Below are positions 11,731 to 25,524 of a stretch of DNA of 64,000 nucleotides, piece by piece (positions within the stretch are counted from its first letter, which is position 1; every line of letters starts with the position of its first letter). Source of the stretch: Lunularia cruciata (taxonomy: Eukaryota > Streptophyta > Marchantiopsida > Lunulariales > Lunulariaceae); the NCBI GenBank assembly GCA_948567375.1, contig OX419762.1, positions 10,608,001-10,672,000 of the forward strand, in the 5' to 3' direction. A model generated the notes under the pieces. That model did not search any database and was not told where the DNA came from. It worked only from the letters and a program-made list of their open reading frames with translations. The translations under genes and the position numbers were made by a program.

Positions 11731-14700
11731 TTCTCCACGAATAAGATCCTTTCTATAATTTATTATTAATTTCCATTCAACGAAATCCAACATTTACATT
11801 CAATTCACTCACCAACAGACAAGTAGAGATGTAATACCACCTGGTAAAGATTATATGAAAAAGTATATTATTAGTATGTGACTAGAATTTAGTCGTCCGT
11901 TTACTTTATTTATTTGTGATAACTATCACATGACAATCGAGTACAACATGTGAAAATGTCCTCCACTGGCTCTTGACGATCTCTATCATAGACGGTGAAA
12001 TCATTATATGACACTTTCTATTATAGTAGAAAAAGATTTATCCTCATTAACATCATAGGATATAGGGTTTTGAGACCTTCAATACTCAACTAGTCTTTGC
12101 CAGTAGATATATCTTAGGTTGGATTTCGCCACCTGATAACACCTCGTGTTGAGCAAAAGCTACAACCGTTAGACATTCTTCCCTAGCCCCCTCCGGGACA
12201 AGTAAGTAAAGGAGGCATGTCTCCGTCTCATAGGATACACCTTTAGTTATTTCGAACTCAAAGTTCTTTCTATACAGTGAACGAAATAGCATAGATTGGT
12301 ATGTATATCATGCGTGTGCACTTGTATTCGTTTCTAAGAGGTGTAGGACTTAAAGAATATCTATTTTCGCAATATGGACATAGAAACTGCAAGTGCAAAT
12401 GTTAGAGATGAGTCTGATCTATGTTTTAATTTTTTACATCTTCTTTTATTTAAGTTCAAGTTCTTTACAAATATATTTGATCTATAAAAAGATTCTTCTG
12501 CTAGTCTAATCTAATCCAATCTATGTACGCCAGCATAATCTACAATTTTAAATGTTTTTTCTATTGCAATTTTAGGATCTAATCTATATATCTTGGGTCA
12601 CCCACATGGATTTTAGTTTTTTATGCGCAACATCGTTTAACACCGGAGAATATTGTCAACACGTAACTTGTAGGATTCCTAGGGTTCAGATGTATTACCT
12701 GATTAACTGATAGTGATGATTGTAAAATCTCATGATTAAGTATTTAGTAATCAAGATGGTTTCTAGTTCTGCATAAGAAGTTATGTTAGAGAATTGCCCA
12801 AAATCTCTCTATCTATCCAGAACTTGGAACCTCTCATTTTTATGTAAACATCTTTCACATATGTAATTTATACCCAAAAAGTTCTAATTACTTTTTGATG
12901 TACTAGTATTGATCGTCAACTTAATTTTCTTGTGAGTCACGTAATTTTCCTCTGTAAAATCTTAAGTATTGCATATAGAAGTGGTATTCTTTCCCATTTG
13001 AAATCATATCTTTATTCTCTTTATATTTTCTACGCGATCACCCTTTTTCTTTATATTTTCTTTGTAATTTTCTTCAACTGAAATTTAAAATATGTAATTT
13101 TGTTTTTTAATACCTTAAGTACTGCATATGTAAATGTTGTTATTTCCCTTTTTATTTTCATTGTAATTTCGTTTTCGGTTGAAATCTAAAATATGATTAT
13201 TGTGTTAATAATGAACTAGGATTTTTAATCGCTTCCTTCTCAAGGTAGAAGTTGATTTGGTTTAATTTAAACTGAAAATGTAGAATCACTCCCAACATAA
13301 ATTAGAGGAAATTCAAAAAGGTAGATTAAAAACAGTACTAATTTTACAAAATAGGTTTTATTTCTATATCATAGTGATTTAAAATTTTCATGAAATAAAA
13401 GATAATGGGAGATGACAGCAAAAGCCGTTCCTGGAAAGGGTGATCCACAAATCATTGAGTGCATATCAGAGGAGAGGTAACAAAGATATGCTCAATACTA
13501 GAATGTAATAAATCCCTAAAGTTGAATGCATTGAATTGAATGTGACCGGAAGCACAAACATAATTGCAATAACTCGAAAAAGGCTTATGTAACTGTACAT
13601 ATAAAGAACTAGTAAATAACATGCAATCGGCGATGGGTATGTAATATAATTCGAGCAATATAATACATTGGTTTGAACTATGAAGCAAGCAAAGAGCGAG
13701 TGCAAAATAATGGGGAGTGAATTGGGTGAGGACGGGAGGAGTGGAGCGATGCGGGAATGGAGTGGATAGTATTCTCTTGAGAATCATCGTGACGGAATAG
13801 TGTAATAAAGAAGGATATTAGGAGATGCGAGAGCGCAACAACAACAGGATATTGAGAGATGAGAGTGAAGTGAAACAAATAATAAAATAATATTATTATA
13901 ATATAATGACATTACCAAAGAAAATCAAATAAAATCATAACCTAAAACCAAGAAATATCAGAACCGAAACCATTGCAATCGAAGGACGCCTTCAAGCTGT
14001 CGAGAAAGACTCTTTACGTGTCCACAAAGACGTGTCCACAAAGACTCAAAGGTGAATAGAGGACGAACTCAAGTTGCAATTCTCATCTATACTTAGTAGT
14101 GAAACATTTTTGGTAAGAAACCCTTTGAGCATATTTCGAGAATGAGTTTACTCTCAGGACCACTTCGAAGGGGAGTTCTGGAATGGTTACTGATCCCAAA
14201 ATTCTATTTGAAGCTCTACTTCCACGGATGAATGCGTTATCGCTTGGACCCAGAAATCTGTGCTCGCTTAGCCTTGCCCTGTACCCAGACTTCGATCTCC
14301 CAATCTATTGCACTTCTCCCTTCTGCGTACCGTGACGAATCCTCAAATGGAAGCACAATTTGAAGCTCGCTGCTCAGACCAATGTACGCCGCTGCAATTT
14401 CATTCACTTGCACCTACAAAATCTGTTCTTACGTCTCCTTGCCCTTGTACTTCACTAACCATTCCCGGATCTGCAAGTCTATCCCGCTCACTCGTATCGT
14501 ACTACCTTCTATCTCGTACATCCCGAATCAGGATGTCTGCTTGCAAATTTCGTATTTCGGCCGCGGATAAGAGATCGTTCTGTTCAATCAAATGAAGCTC
14601 ATAGGGCTTGAGTGAGAATGCACAATGGAATCGTGCCTGTGTTCAAGAGATCGTTATCGGCATTGTATCTCAGCAGAGCTGTGATAGACTGTCAAATGCA

Positions 14701-15861
14701 CAGGCACTGCCACAGACATTAGAGATTAGAGCTAAGGAATCACCGCTAGTAATTCCTTTGATCTGCTGAAGATGAGACTTATATCAGGGAGACAGATGCT
14801 CCTCCCAATTCTCGAATATTGACTTCCAAGTCAGTGTCCACTTAAAATCTAACCTGGCGACTACCTGCTCCTTACAGTCCTTGCTTCTGCTGTCTTGTTG
14901 AAGGAGCTTCAGAGAATCTACCCTGTACTTTCTCGTCCAATCCTCTCCTCTGTGATAAACACTCGGTCAAACCTTTAGACCAGTAAAAGCTACGGCATCC
15001 AGCCCGGCATCCGAAGAACTTAAACCATACCGACAGTTATCCACATCCCTAAATCTCCCAGGGAAAACTGCCATGCTACCGCAAAAACGAGAAACAGTGG
15101 TTAAAACCAGAAAACTATCAGCTATATGGACGGGCAAGCTTGACTTGAAAACTGAGGAAAAAATTACTTCAAACGAGAACAGAACTTCAGTGGATACGAA
15201 CGCACAAGGTGATTGGTGTACACATTGCGCAAAAAGAAAAATTACTACTGAGTACTCTGCTCTATAAACCCGATAAACCCTTCTCAGATACTAAATCCCG
15301 CCATTTGGACCCAAGTTGGACCACCAGTCTCACCTTGGGTCCAACTACAGTACCTTTAGCATACACACTGCAGGTCAACATTTGTGCGGCACACCTTCGA
15401 CATCGCAACCTAATTGTACTTGCGTCCGAAAGTTCATGCGTAGTTCTAGGGTTCTAGGTTCAAATTGCGAATACAAACGCAGCGAAACATTGACAGGAGT
15501 GTGATCATCTTAAATTTAAGTCCGTCCCGGTATTTCAAAAAACACCACAGGTGAGACATAGGCAACATCTGATGTGAAGAAATCCGTGTAACAAGATATA
15601 CATATATACTTTAAATCGCAGCCATGCTCAATTGCGCACAACGGGGATTGTACGATCCAAAATTTGAGGGGTCCTGCATTTGTTCACAAGGGCCCAATGA
15701 AAGCACGTCTCCCCAGGCCCACTAACTACTGTAGAACTCCTGAGACCTACTAGGAAGCCCATTCTCATAATGATTTCGAATGCCTCTGTAGATCTCCTCG
15801 CTGAATAATTCCATGCCTGATGTTTAAGCCGATCGGTTCTTTCAGAACCGAGTACAGTAGT
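11731..15861. other. Gene-poor stretch, no supported gene
   Basis: 11.7-13.9 kb is strongly AT-rich with no coding signal. 14.0-15.8 kb is less AT-rich and has short frames on both strands (for example 14308-14595 plus, 13452-13787 minus), but none shows a motif, a convincing splice pattern or a repeat partner. Part of the last 200 bp before 15862 should be the 3' UTR of eS30. Confidence 0.4.
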
Positions 15862-16478
<617 letters not shown>

Positions 16479-16628
16479 GTTGAAAACTGCAAAAACACTG
16501 AATCGACAGGACGTTGGGTGCTGAACAAGAAGGCTTGCGCGACAACAATCGATCGAAGAGAAACGAAACTTCGAGCAACAAAAGGTGAAAAAGGGCGGAA
16601 CAGTGGACCAGACGCATACCGGATTCAG

Positions 16629-16637
16629 AAACCCTAA
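16629..16637 (-). promoter_or_regulatory. Telo-box upstream of eS30
   Basis: AAACCCTAA on the plus strand, TTAGGGTTT in the sense of the gene, about 150 bp upstream of the eS30 start codon. This element is typical of plant ribosomal protein gene promoters. Its role here is inferred from motif and position. Confidence 0.65.
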
Positions 16638-19233
16638 GCTGGCAACCAGTCGGCCGGGCTACCTCTCCTGCGCTCCGGCAAGTAAAACCAGCCGGTCATC
16701 ATGCCTGTTTACCGATCTCTAGCGGACTCAGATTCTTCTTCTCACGGTACCCGAATGTACCGACTTAGTCGGTGGCCGGTTCCGCGAATCAGGCTTTGCA
16801 CGCTCACCACGGAACGCAATATTGTTACTAGTTGCTTGCCCGTTTCAAAGAAAGGTTTTATTAGCGTTAATGTTGCCACAATTTTATTATTAATTACCGC
16901 TATGGGTCATGTTTAGAACGAAAAAACAACAACATAAGTAGGTGAGCACATCGATTTAAAACCTTCAGATTCAAAATTCATAATTACCTAGTTAAGCAGA
17001 TCCCACTGAACTGAATATATATAATTGTCTTTCTAAAATTATATTTATTGGGAGTATCTTGACTGCTGCGAAAAATAGAATGAAAATCATGGCCATCTTT
17101 CAATTACGTTATTGGAAGTGAAATTGCAAAAAGTTCTGTAGAAAGAAACCTTGTTTTCCAAGCATCAGGGGGTTTTAATTCTAGCATTGCTGTACTCGTG
17201 ACGGGACGAGATGACCACCCATAAATATCAAAAAACCACTCCATAAATGATTTCGTTGTCGGATTAACCGGGTTTAAAAGGTTATTTACTAAAATAATAC
17301 AATGATGAAGACAACTTATGAGAATGAATAAAACTTCATGTAATGTTTTGGATCACCTTCCAACACACCACGAATATTTATTCGGAATCCTAAATAAATT
17401 ACAGGTTCTTGGGCACAAGCAAGTTAAAATATTGATGCTCTCAAAGCTCCGAATTTGAAAAATGGGTTGAAGAGAATCCATTCCTAGCGAGTGACTATAT
17501 TGGTTGGACACAATACGTCGTGAGCAGTGTATCGATCCTTTAATTGAATAAGAATTGAAAATCAATATTAGTTCTCAAATTCTATAAGATTCTAAACAAT
17601 TCTTTTTTATTAATTATAGTGGTGAATAAGATTTCAATAGTTTACACATCATAAACTGTACTCCATATTTGTTGGTGGTTACTATCCATTTTTTAGGACA
17701 TGCATCTATTCATCTTATTATTATTCATTACTACAAATATCATGTTTTTGTATATTAAAAGATATGTTAGGGTGGTAAGGTTTTCTTTATGGCGAATGAG
17801 GAATCATAATGCACTGCCTTTTACATGCGTCTTAACGTTTTGAAACTCTACGAATGGAATCACAAATTTTACACCTAAACGTATGCGAATTAAAAATTGT
17901 CATACTACGACGTATAGTGAGGTTTGTAAAATACTCACGGGGAGAGCTGTAGTAGATCACTTGGTAAGAAAAGGGATGATGTAATCTCGTGGTTTTAGTA
18001 CTTATCTACCAGACCACTTAAAGGGTCTTGGAAATTATTAGAACTATAGTAATTTTTTCGAGGATTTGCATAAAAGCCTAAAACAGCTTACGCTTTCACG
18101 GGAAGAAAGTAGAAGCCTTAGGTTGAAGGAAAGAATCAACGTGATCTCAACGAAAATCAAATTTTGTTTATACGAATCAGATTGATAATCATTGGAACTT
18201 CCTCTTCTTAGAATCATGATCAGGGTTGCCAACATTACGTCCGTGGTGGGTAACGGAACTTAAGCAAAACCCAAACCATGATCGTAAGCTGTAACCCAAC
18301 TTTAACTCCAAATCACGATCGATCGAGAAGAATCATTCTACATGTTTGGATTCAATCGGTACAATTGCCAAACCTTGGGACAAGTTACAATTTGTAGTTT
18401 GATGTGACAACTTCAAAATGCGAATATTTGTGTGATCTGACTCGTATCACTAGCACGTCGACTGTGTTCGCTAGATGCGGAGCATCCTAGAACAATATCT
18501 TCACGCTGATCAATGCCGTAGTAACTTGGAGTTTCTCATTGTTGTTGTAGTATCAGAATACCAAGGGAGATACCTTTGGCAACTACCATCATTGCTCTGC
18601 AACAAACCAGACCACGAATTTGCACTTGATACGTTGTGTGACACAAGTGGCGGGGGCCAGTACAGTAGTTTGAGGGTTGCAGCTCGTTCCCTGGCCAAAG
18701 AAAAGAGCCCGAGCATGTTTCCAACTCCTAGTATTTTGAATACGAACTCTACATTTGCGGGAAAAGTCGTAAATGTAAACAGTTCGATTTACAACCAGGT
18801 CACAAACCTAGACCAAGCTATTTTATCGAGGTATCTCACCATGACTGAACGTGGAACAGAAACTATTCTCAGTGATTACAGTACTAAACCAAGAGGAATT
18901 TGGACATGCAAAGGACCTCTATTTCTTGAGGTTACTTGGTGCCACCTTTCATATGTATTCTCGCTGGAAATATGAATTCGGTCGCTGAAGCTGACAGAAG
19001 CTCCAATCCGGCCCGACCCCTCGCTAGCTAAGTCTTGTAAATTATGATCTTTTCCCTACTTATATTTGAATTGTTCATGGAGTCTGAGGAGCATACTTGA
19101 ATAGCGAAACAGCTACAGCATGTTACTATCTATACTCATTTCCCACTCTTACGTAAATGTGAAATGCATGGAGTCAAAGAATACAGGTAATGCATGCAAA
19201 GTTAGACAATAATACATACGCTACTGAGCTCTG
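16638..19233. other. Intergenic region between eS30 and HNL copy C, one unassigned ORF
   Basis: The first few hundred bases should include the eS30 promoter. From 16.9 to 18.45 kb I see AT-rich DNA without coding signal. A 166-codon plus-strand frame at 18475-18975 is the longest open frame of the region. It matches nothing I recognise and is partly overlapped by open minus-strand frames, so it is not called as a gene. Confidence 0.4.
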
Positions 19234-20690
19234 CTACTGAGCTCGGGGAGGGACCAGTTCAGTACAGGCGTACTTCGCGGAGTGCACGGATAATTCAAAA
19301 CCTTGCCACCCGGGGCCGCTCCGGAGCCAAAGAACCACCTTGTAACCCAGATTGACTTTACTCAAAAAGGTCTCATCCTCCACTGGTGACGCTGTGCCTT
19401 TGCCAGGACAAGCTCTCGTGACGATCTGTATTGGTGTAGATTACTATTCTTTTGCCCACTTCAGTCCCGTCTGGGGCCAGTATACCAAGTTCTTCCCATG
19501 TAGACGAACTGCGCTCGTCTGGATGTGATAATACTGATCCTGAAGTAGTAACTGGACCCTGAAGATCGGTATCCATGCCATCCAGAATATGTTCTACTTG
19601 ACCTGCCGGATGAACGTCGGGGCTACGACCCTAAAGAGAATGCCGTGATCGTGGGCTTCAAACACAATACGTACCTGCTCGAGAACCAGGAAAGGACTTT
19701 GGTTTCCCAGGTACATCCAATCTAGATATCTGCCCCGCTGGATCCTGTCACTGGTTTCTACCTTCTCTGATCCTTCAGAAAGCTATGTAGGGCTCGAGGT
19801 GTGACTGAACTGCTTGTACGTATCAAGATGATTCGCCCATGACGAACGAAAATTCAGCCAACTACTCCCTTCACATCTTATCCAAAGAACTACATCACAA
19901 CCTTCACGAAAAGCCTCCAAGAAAGATTCATCTGTCACAACATAACAATGTCGCTGCCATTTCCCCACTGCATACAGATTGGTGTAAACACGTAGCCTTT
20001 GGGCTACTTTCGAACCGGTTGCATCAACCATTCCCAGTTCTCCCCAAGTATTGCTCACATCCTTGACCTTAGCTTTCTCCATCGTAAAATTCTCTTTGAA
20101 TGTATCGGCTTGCTCCGGAGTGCATCCCTGGTCATGCGAGTGAACCTCCACATAAATCTTCTCCAGATGGCCCAGGCCAGTTAATGCTCATGTACTCCTG
20201 ATTCATTTTCTCCCTAGCCGGTAAAATGAAATTCCTTCGTCTCAGCCAGCTTGTATATCTCCAGATCCGTATAATCCTCGACCTCCGAGTCAGAACTTTC
20301 ATCTTCTTCTTTGGGAAAATCTCTAATTGAGCAAACTTTGTAATGATCACCCAGGTTGGATAGATACTCCGCAACCACAGAGCAACTGCGTAGCCTGGTT
20401 TGATAGCGTCAAGAAAAGCTGTGTCTCTGATAACAGAGGAGTGCTTCGTGCCATTCTACTATGCTAGTTAAGTTGACAAAAATCCGCCTCCTGGTGCTGG
20501 GAAGTTCTTGTCTCTCTTCGTTCAGAACGCTCAACTCTATGAAGGTTTCTGACAACTTTTCTGTACCCTCAGCGAATTCATAGGATGAGAAGCCTTGATC
20601 ATGAGAATGAACCTGCACATTTATGTGGTCAACACCAACATCATAACAGCACTCCACTCTTAAGTAGAAGTGGTTAAGGAACTCCCCCTT
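19234..20690 (-). other. Three tandem SHDQG-type C-terminal domains of HNL copy C
   Basis: Three units share the same order of motifs: VHSHDQG near the start, then an STWGELG-like block, R-x-YTN, WQRH, a DExFL block and xVLWxRS followed by W. Unit 1 runs from about 20690 to 20300 (VQVHSHDQGFSSYEF; DAIKPGYAVALWLRS), unit 2 from about 20160 to 19800 (VEVHSHDQGCTPEQ; WGELGMVDATG; KWQRHCYVVTDESFLEAF), unit 3 from about 19580 to 19234 (STWEELGILAPDG; SWQRHSVTSGG; KVVLWLRSGPGWQ). I recall similar domains at the C-terminus of fungal and bryophyte proteins but cannot name a family with certainty. The predicted fold is beta-rich. One frameshift lies in unit 3. Confidence 0.65.
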
Positions 20691-23600
20691 CAAAACTAGT
20701 TCGCGCAACCTAGTGTGCTCTTCTGCAGATGCAAGCCTGTAGCAGATGCTTTCTCAAGCATACCATTCTCCTGGTCATCCTCTACTTCCGGATATCCATC
20801 ATCAGCGGAATCAAGGGAAGCTGCGTCCAATGCCTTGTCGATCAGTGAGTCACACTTTATTTGCTCTCGGTTTTCCACTGGTACCAAATTCTCAGGATGC
20901 TCCTCCCTAGAAGATAAGAATCCCGAGAAGGATTGGTCAAAGTACCGCGCACATAGAAAAAGAATTTGGCTCTATCATCTGCCTGTTTACGCTGTCGTGC
21001 CGGTAGTCTAGCGCAGTACTCCTCGTAAAGACACTGTTCATTCAAATCCACCCAGCCCATGAGAACGTCATCAAGCTTCTCCAGTTCAGAGAAATCCTCC
21101 GGATCAGACAGGATACGAAGTCTTCCATAGTATAAGATTCTGAGCTCTTCAAGACTTTTGCAGCTTTTGAAGGTACTAGAAGGGAGGTACTGCAGGAATT
21201 TACAATACTTGAACTGCAACCTCCTCAGAGCTGGAAAATTGTGACCAAACGTGTGTGGTAGTTGTTGAAACTTTCCACGGAGTCTGAGAACTTGAAGTCT
21301 CGGGAGGTTTGCACTAGATCGTGAGAGAGCCTCCATATTCACACATTGGTGCAGATCGAGCAACTTCTGTGAAGTCAAGGACTCGAAAGAATTCGGCATC
21401 TTCTGCAAGTTTGAGCAGTTATGGAGGACAAGACTTCTCAATTTGGATAGATTTCCAACTTTTGGGGATGTAAGGAGCTTGGTAGAGTCCCTGAGCACTA
21501 GATGTTCCAGCTTAGCCAACTTGTCTAGCGTCTTTTACAGAACGTCTAAATCAGGGCTTCCAGAATTGACAGTCGTTCTAGGCTCTGGAGCTCTCCTACA
21601 CAGACAGGAATTTCTTTCAACTCTCTAGCCGCAGTTAGCTCCAGGATCGTAATTTCATCGTGGTTCCTGAAGGAAGGTGACACATGGTTCAGGTTGGGGC
21701 ATCATTAATGGAGGACGGTTAGTTCACTATAACGAGAACCATCGGCATTTGATCACACAGGTAGTTCAGAAAATTTTCCACCGGAGGACCACATGAGCAT
21801 GACAAGACGTTTCGCTAGCACCATGTCCTTGTCGGGTACCTGCGATATCAACGCCTTAGAGGAGCAAGTATCTCAGGTTCTTCATTTTCCAGAAGATATT
21901 GGCTGAAAGGCGAAGAACTTTGCTGCTCACGGACAGGACTAAAGAGGGCATCAACCTCTTCAATTGCTGCCGTTTCTTGTAGCTCAGATCAGAGAAGTGG
22001 AGTTGCATCCCAAAACATCCTCCAACGAATTCATGTTAATCGCTTGGACTGATCATGATGAGGAAGTCTGCTACCAAGACAAAGCTAATCTGTTCGCGTG
22101 CAGGACCGTTAGTCGCTGCTTTAAGCCTCCCAGTCAGAAAGCGGATCCGTAAAACAATCTACCTCCTGATTCGGAACCTGAAAGTATTGATAACCTCATT
22201 TCTAAAGTTCAAGTTTGAGCTCACCTCGACGTCGTTCTTGTACGTCTCATCGTCAGTTAGCATTGCCCATGCTTGTAGCTATCTCAGTAGCGCTTCACCA
22301 TATCCGTTTCTGCTATGCATGTCCCCAAAGTTCGCTGTTGTTCATGTACCCTGATGACTCCATCGATCTTTCCACCAGTTCTTTCCACACTCCTTTTGTA
22401 ACTTTGTTATCTGTTGGGAAGATCGTATTCCATGCTGCGTGCGCAAGATATAGAGGTACATTGTTAAATAATGTGGCTGTATCGAGGAGTATTTTCTTCG
22501 ACATCCCATTTAGATCGTTATAACTCACTTTTCAGCTTGTTCCACAAACTGTCGTTCATGTCAGGCGAATCAGCTGGATCTAGCTGTTTGAGTACACAAG
22601 TCCCAGTCGTCTATCGGTCTCTTGCTTCGTAGCAGCCTACCTATGACCTCCAACGTCAAAGGTAATCCTCCGCACTTCTTTGCCACTTCCTTCACTTTCT
22701 ATCTGGGATAGGTAGACGATCCGTCGCCATCCAAGAGCACAGGCTGCGATTCCCGTTTTCGCTGGGGAAAGCATGCTTCATCAGAAGTAGCTGTGAATTC
22801 TCCTCGCTAAGTAATGGCATCTCGTACATATCGTCTGGCTCTAATCGCGTCAAGAGACTACGATTTCGAGAGGTAAGAACTAGACGACTACTGGGGATAT
22901 TGATCCTACCTTCATTCTCAGGATTTGCAAGATTACTGAACCAAACGTCGAGTTGCTCATCGTTGTCAACTTCGTCTAGGACAAGTAAGAACTTCTTCCT
23001 TCTGAGACTCTCTGCGGTAATTTCGTTGTCGTGGAGTTTCCTGCCGTTGCGGTACATGAACTTCGCAGCCAGTATTTTCGCTGAAAGCCTCTCTTTTGTA
23101 AGAGAGATTTTAAGTTCCCTACAAAGCAGCTGTATTCGGATTTGGTGGACAGTTCGTTGAAGATTTGCTTTGCGAGAGTTGTTTTCCGTATTTCTCCCAT
23201 ACCAACTACACCAATTTCGACTGCCGAGCGGGAAAGTAGATCCTTCACTTCCTCGTACGTAGTCTCCAATCTGACCAGCTCCCTGGGCAGCTCTTGTTGG
23301 CCTGGCAGGCTCGACTTTTTTGCCTGTTTATTGAACCACGCAGGAACCCGCACTTTACAGTGTAAGAATTGATTTGAACTCGGTGACAAATCAACCAAAT
23401 ATCCTTTAAATCTAAGCTTTATAGCTGTATAAGAAGCATATCCAGAATTATCTTTCAAAATCCTATTAATTAATTGCTAAGACAATGGTTAGTTGTTTAT
23501 AAATTTAAATTACTTCGTAGCATCTTACCTTTTCAAGCATGCTTGCTAAAAATGTGATCAGCGGAACAAACGGCGTACTGGTCCTCTCCGGCGGCCTGGT

Positions 23601-24497
23601 TATACTGAAGTGATCGTCCTTTGGGCTTACGACGTATAGATCCATATATGGCCTACTTGAAGCTTCCAACACAAACACGTCTTCGTGGATCGCGATCAGA
23701 TCCTGTATTTAGGCATACACTTGTTTAATGTCCTCTATCAGTTAGTTTAATTGTCACCAATCAATAAAGATGTCAAGTAAGCTAGATAGCACACTTTCTT
23801 GTGCGACAAATCAAAGATGTCGACTAGTACTCTTTCCTTCTTATCCTACTCTAGGAAGCGACTTATGTATGCAGATATTGTCACCTTGTAGTCTCTACTT
23901 CGGATAGGCTGGGCCCCCCCAACTCCATGTGACGACCATTTGTATTTCGTACGCTGAGCCTCAAACGCTTCATTCAAACGTGCTGTGCCCACTTCAAAAT
24001 GTTTCAGACTTCTGAGTAGAGATGAATGCCCAAGGTCTTCCTTGAACTTTATACCCTTCTGTGGCGTCGCAAAAATGAACGTTCCCATCTGGTTTTGAAG
24101 AAAGTTCTCACAAGCGTCTTTGTCTAGGCCGCATTCCGTCGTGCAATGTAGACACATATTTGGTTGATGAGCAACCCTCCGAGGCAATGTCCCACCATCA
24201 TGACCGGTGTACCCCAGTTGAGTCCGACCTTTGCGAACGCAATAATGTGATAAGCTAGGCTTTCTGCAGCCAGATCCAAGTCAGAAGTGCCCTGAGCCTT
24301 CTGACTTGAATCGTAGGGTACTGTGAGAATTCGTGCTTGAGGAAAACGTTCAACAAGCCACGTCGCCAACCAGCACTCCGGAGTCTCACTATCAGTCATC
24401 CATGGGTCTATGTGAGCATTTTTATAATTGCTAAGCAGAAGTCCATGAAGAAAGACTATCTCCATGTCGACAGGTTCAGATGCCGGACGATAAATCT
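19234..24497 (-). pseudogene. HNL copy C: hydrolase, NB-ARC, LRR and three C-terminal SHDQG domains, broken
   Basis: Immune-receptor type NLR with an alpha/beta hydrolase in front of the NB-ARC. Hydrolase: 24497-23529, with MEIVFLHGLLL, nucleophile elbow GHCLGG (24192-24175) and, in a separate exon 23702-23529, the His block DDHFSI (acceptor ATACAG, donor AAAAG|GTAAGA). NB-ARC: 23458-22313, with P-loop GMGEIRKTT (23203-23177), Walker B FLLVLDEV, RNBS-B RLVLTSRNRS, KCGGLPLTLEVIG and SYNDLNGMSKKI. LRR: about 21900-20900, with units such as LRSLVLHNCSNLQKMP and LQVLRLRGKFQQLP. The C-terminus holds three related domains ending in LWLRS or LWIRC blocks, up to a stop at 19234. Frameshifts near 24130, 23060, 22690, 21900 and 19375 and several stops break the frame. 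The P-loop has Arg where Gly before Lys is nearly invariant. Confidence 0.85.
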
Positions 24498-24560
24498 CGT
24501 ATTAACGAGATTGTATAACGATTGTATAACGAGATCTCGTGTAACGAGATTGTAAATCTC
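24478..24560. repeat. Cluster of short inverted and direct repeats
   Basis: CTCGT, AACGAG, ATTGTATAACGA and GAGATCTCGT recur in both orientations within about 80 bp, for example CTCGTATTAACGAG and AACGAGATCTCGT. The cluster overlaps the 5' end of HNL copy C, where the reading frame is lost upstream of the first Met. Confidence 0.7.
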
Positions 24561-24887
24561 GTATAAAGTTATAACCCTAAAACTCAATAGAATCTTGCGA
24601 CTGGTATAACTAAGATTAGAGTTAAGCAAACCAGAGAATAGTTAACATTTGAGAACATCGAAGTAGAAATCAATTACATTAAATGTAAATTATAAGTTAA
24701 CTAAACTATATAACTATTATATTAAAATAGTTAAAATTCTAGATTCTTTTTACTAATTACAAATTATAAATTAAATAAAAAATATAAATATTATTTTTAA
24801 ATAATTAATAAAATCTTTCAAATTTATATAATTATTTTTACCCGTGTAATGGAAAACCTTTCACAATAACACATTATAAACCTTATT

Positions 24888-25093
24888 AACTAAATAATAT
24901 AAAAACAATAGGAAGAAATAACGTGGTTCATTTCCTGAACTTCTGAATACTGAATTGGAGACTTCTTGAACCTTGACCACTCAAGGTATCAACTAAATAA
25001 TGTAAAAACAATAGGAAGAAATAACGTGGTTCATTTTCTGAACTTCTGAATACTGAATTGGAGACTTCCTGAACCTTGACCACTCAAGGTATC
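24888..25093. repeat. 103-bp tandem duplication
   Basis: Two head-to-tail copies, 24888-24990 and 24991-25093, nearly identical (a few substitutions). The unit contains GGAAGAAATAACGTGGTTC and CTTGACCACTCAAGGTATC. It lies in AT-rich DNA upstream of HNL copy C, and no gene is seen from 24561 to 25520. Confidence 0.9.
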
Positions 25094-25524
25094 TAGTCAC
25101 TTTACCATAGGAGTGATCGAATATATCTAGATAAGGCCCGTACCGCACCTCGCTGTTTCATCATTCGCGTTTGCTCTTGCTTGTGGTAATCTCCGATAAT
25201 CAGTCAAGTCACCGAGAACAAGCCAAACATAACATGCCTAATGGAGTAAACATATGAGAACAAATCGCATGCAGATTTAATCGCGTAATACGGACTGAAC
25301 CCCGGATTTAGTTTTTCCGTCAAAACTTGGACTCTCGAAAACTCTGATGGACAGAAGAACATAATATCAGGCGTTTCTTTTCTTTTGACAAATTTATATT
25401 CGTAAGGAATTAAGATCCATATTCATGACACTCAACCAAACTAGCGAGTTTTAAGAAGATGGAATCGTAGTTGTGCCTGCTAATTCGTCATCTACAAAAG
25501 GTTCGAAGGGGGATACCTATACGC

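Noticed and set aside
18475-18975. 166-codon plus-strand ORF
   Set aside because: No recognisable motif, overlapping open frames on the other strand, and no repeat partner or splice signals. Length alone is not enough in this genome.
24888-25093. Possible CRISPR-like or satellite array
   Set aside because: Only two units with no spacers, in a eukaryotic genome. It is a simple 103-bp tandem duplication.
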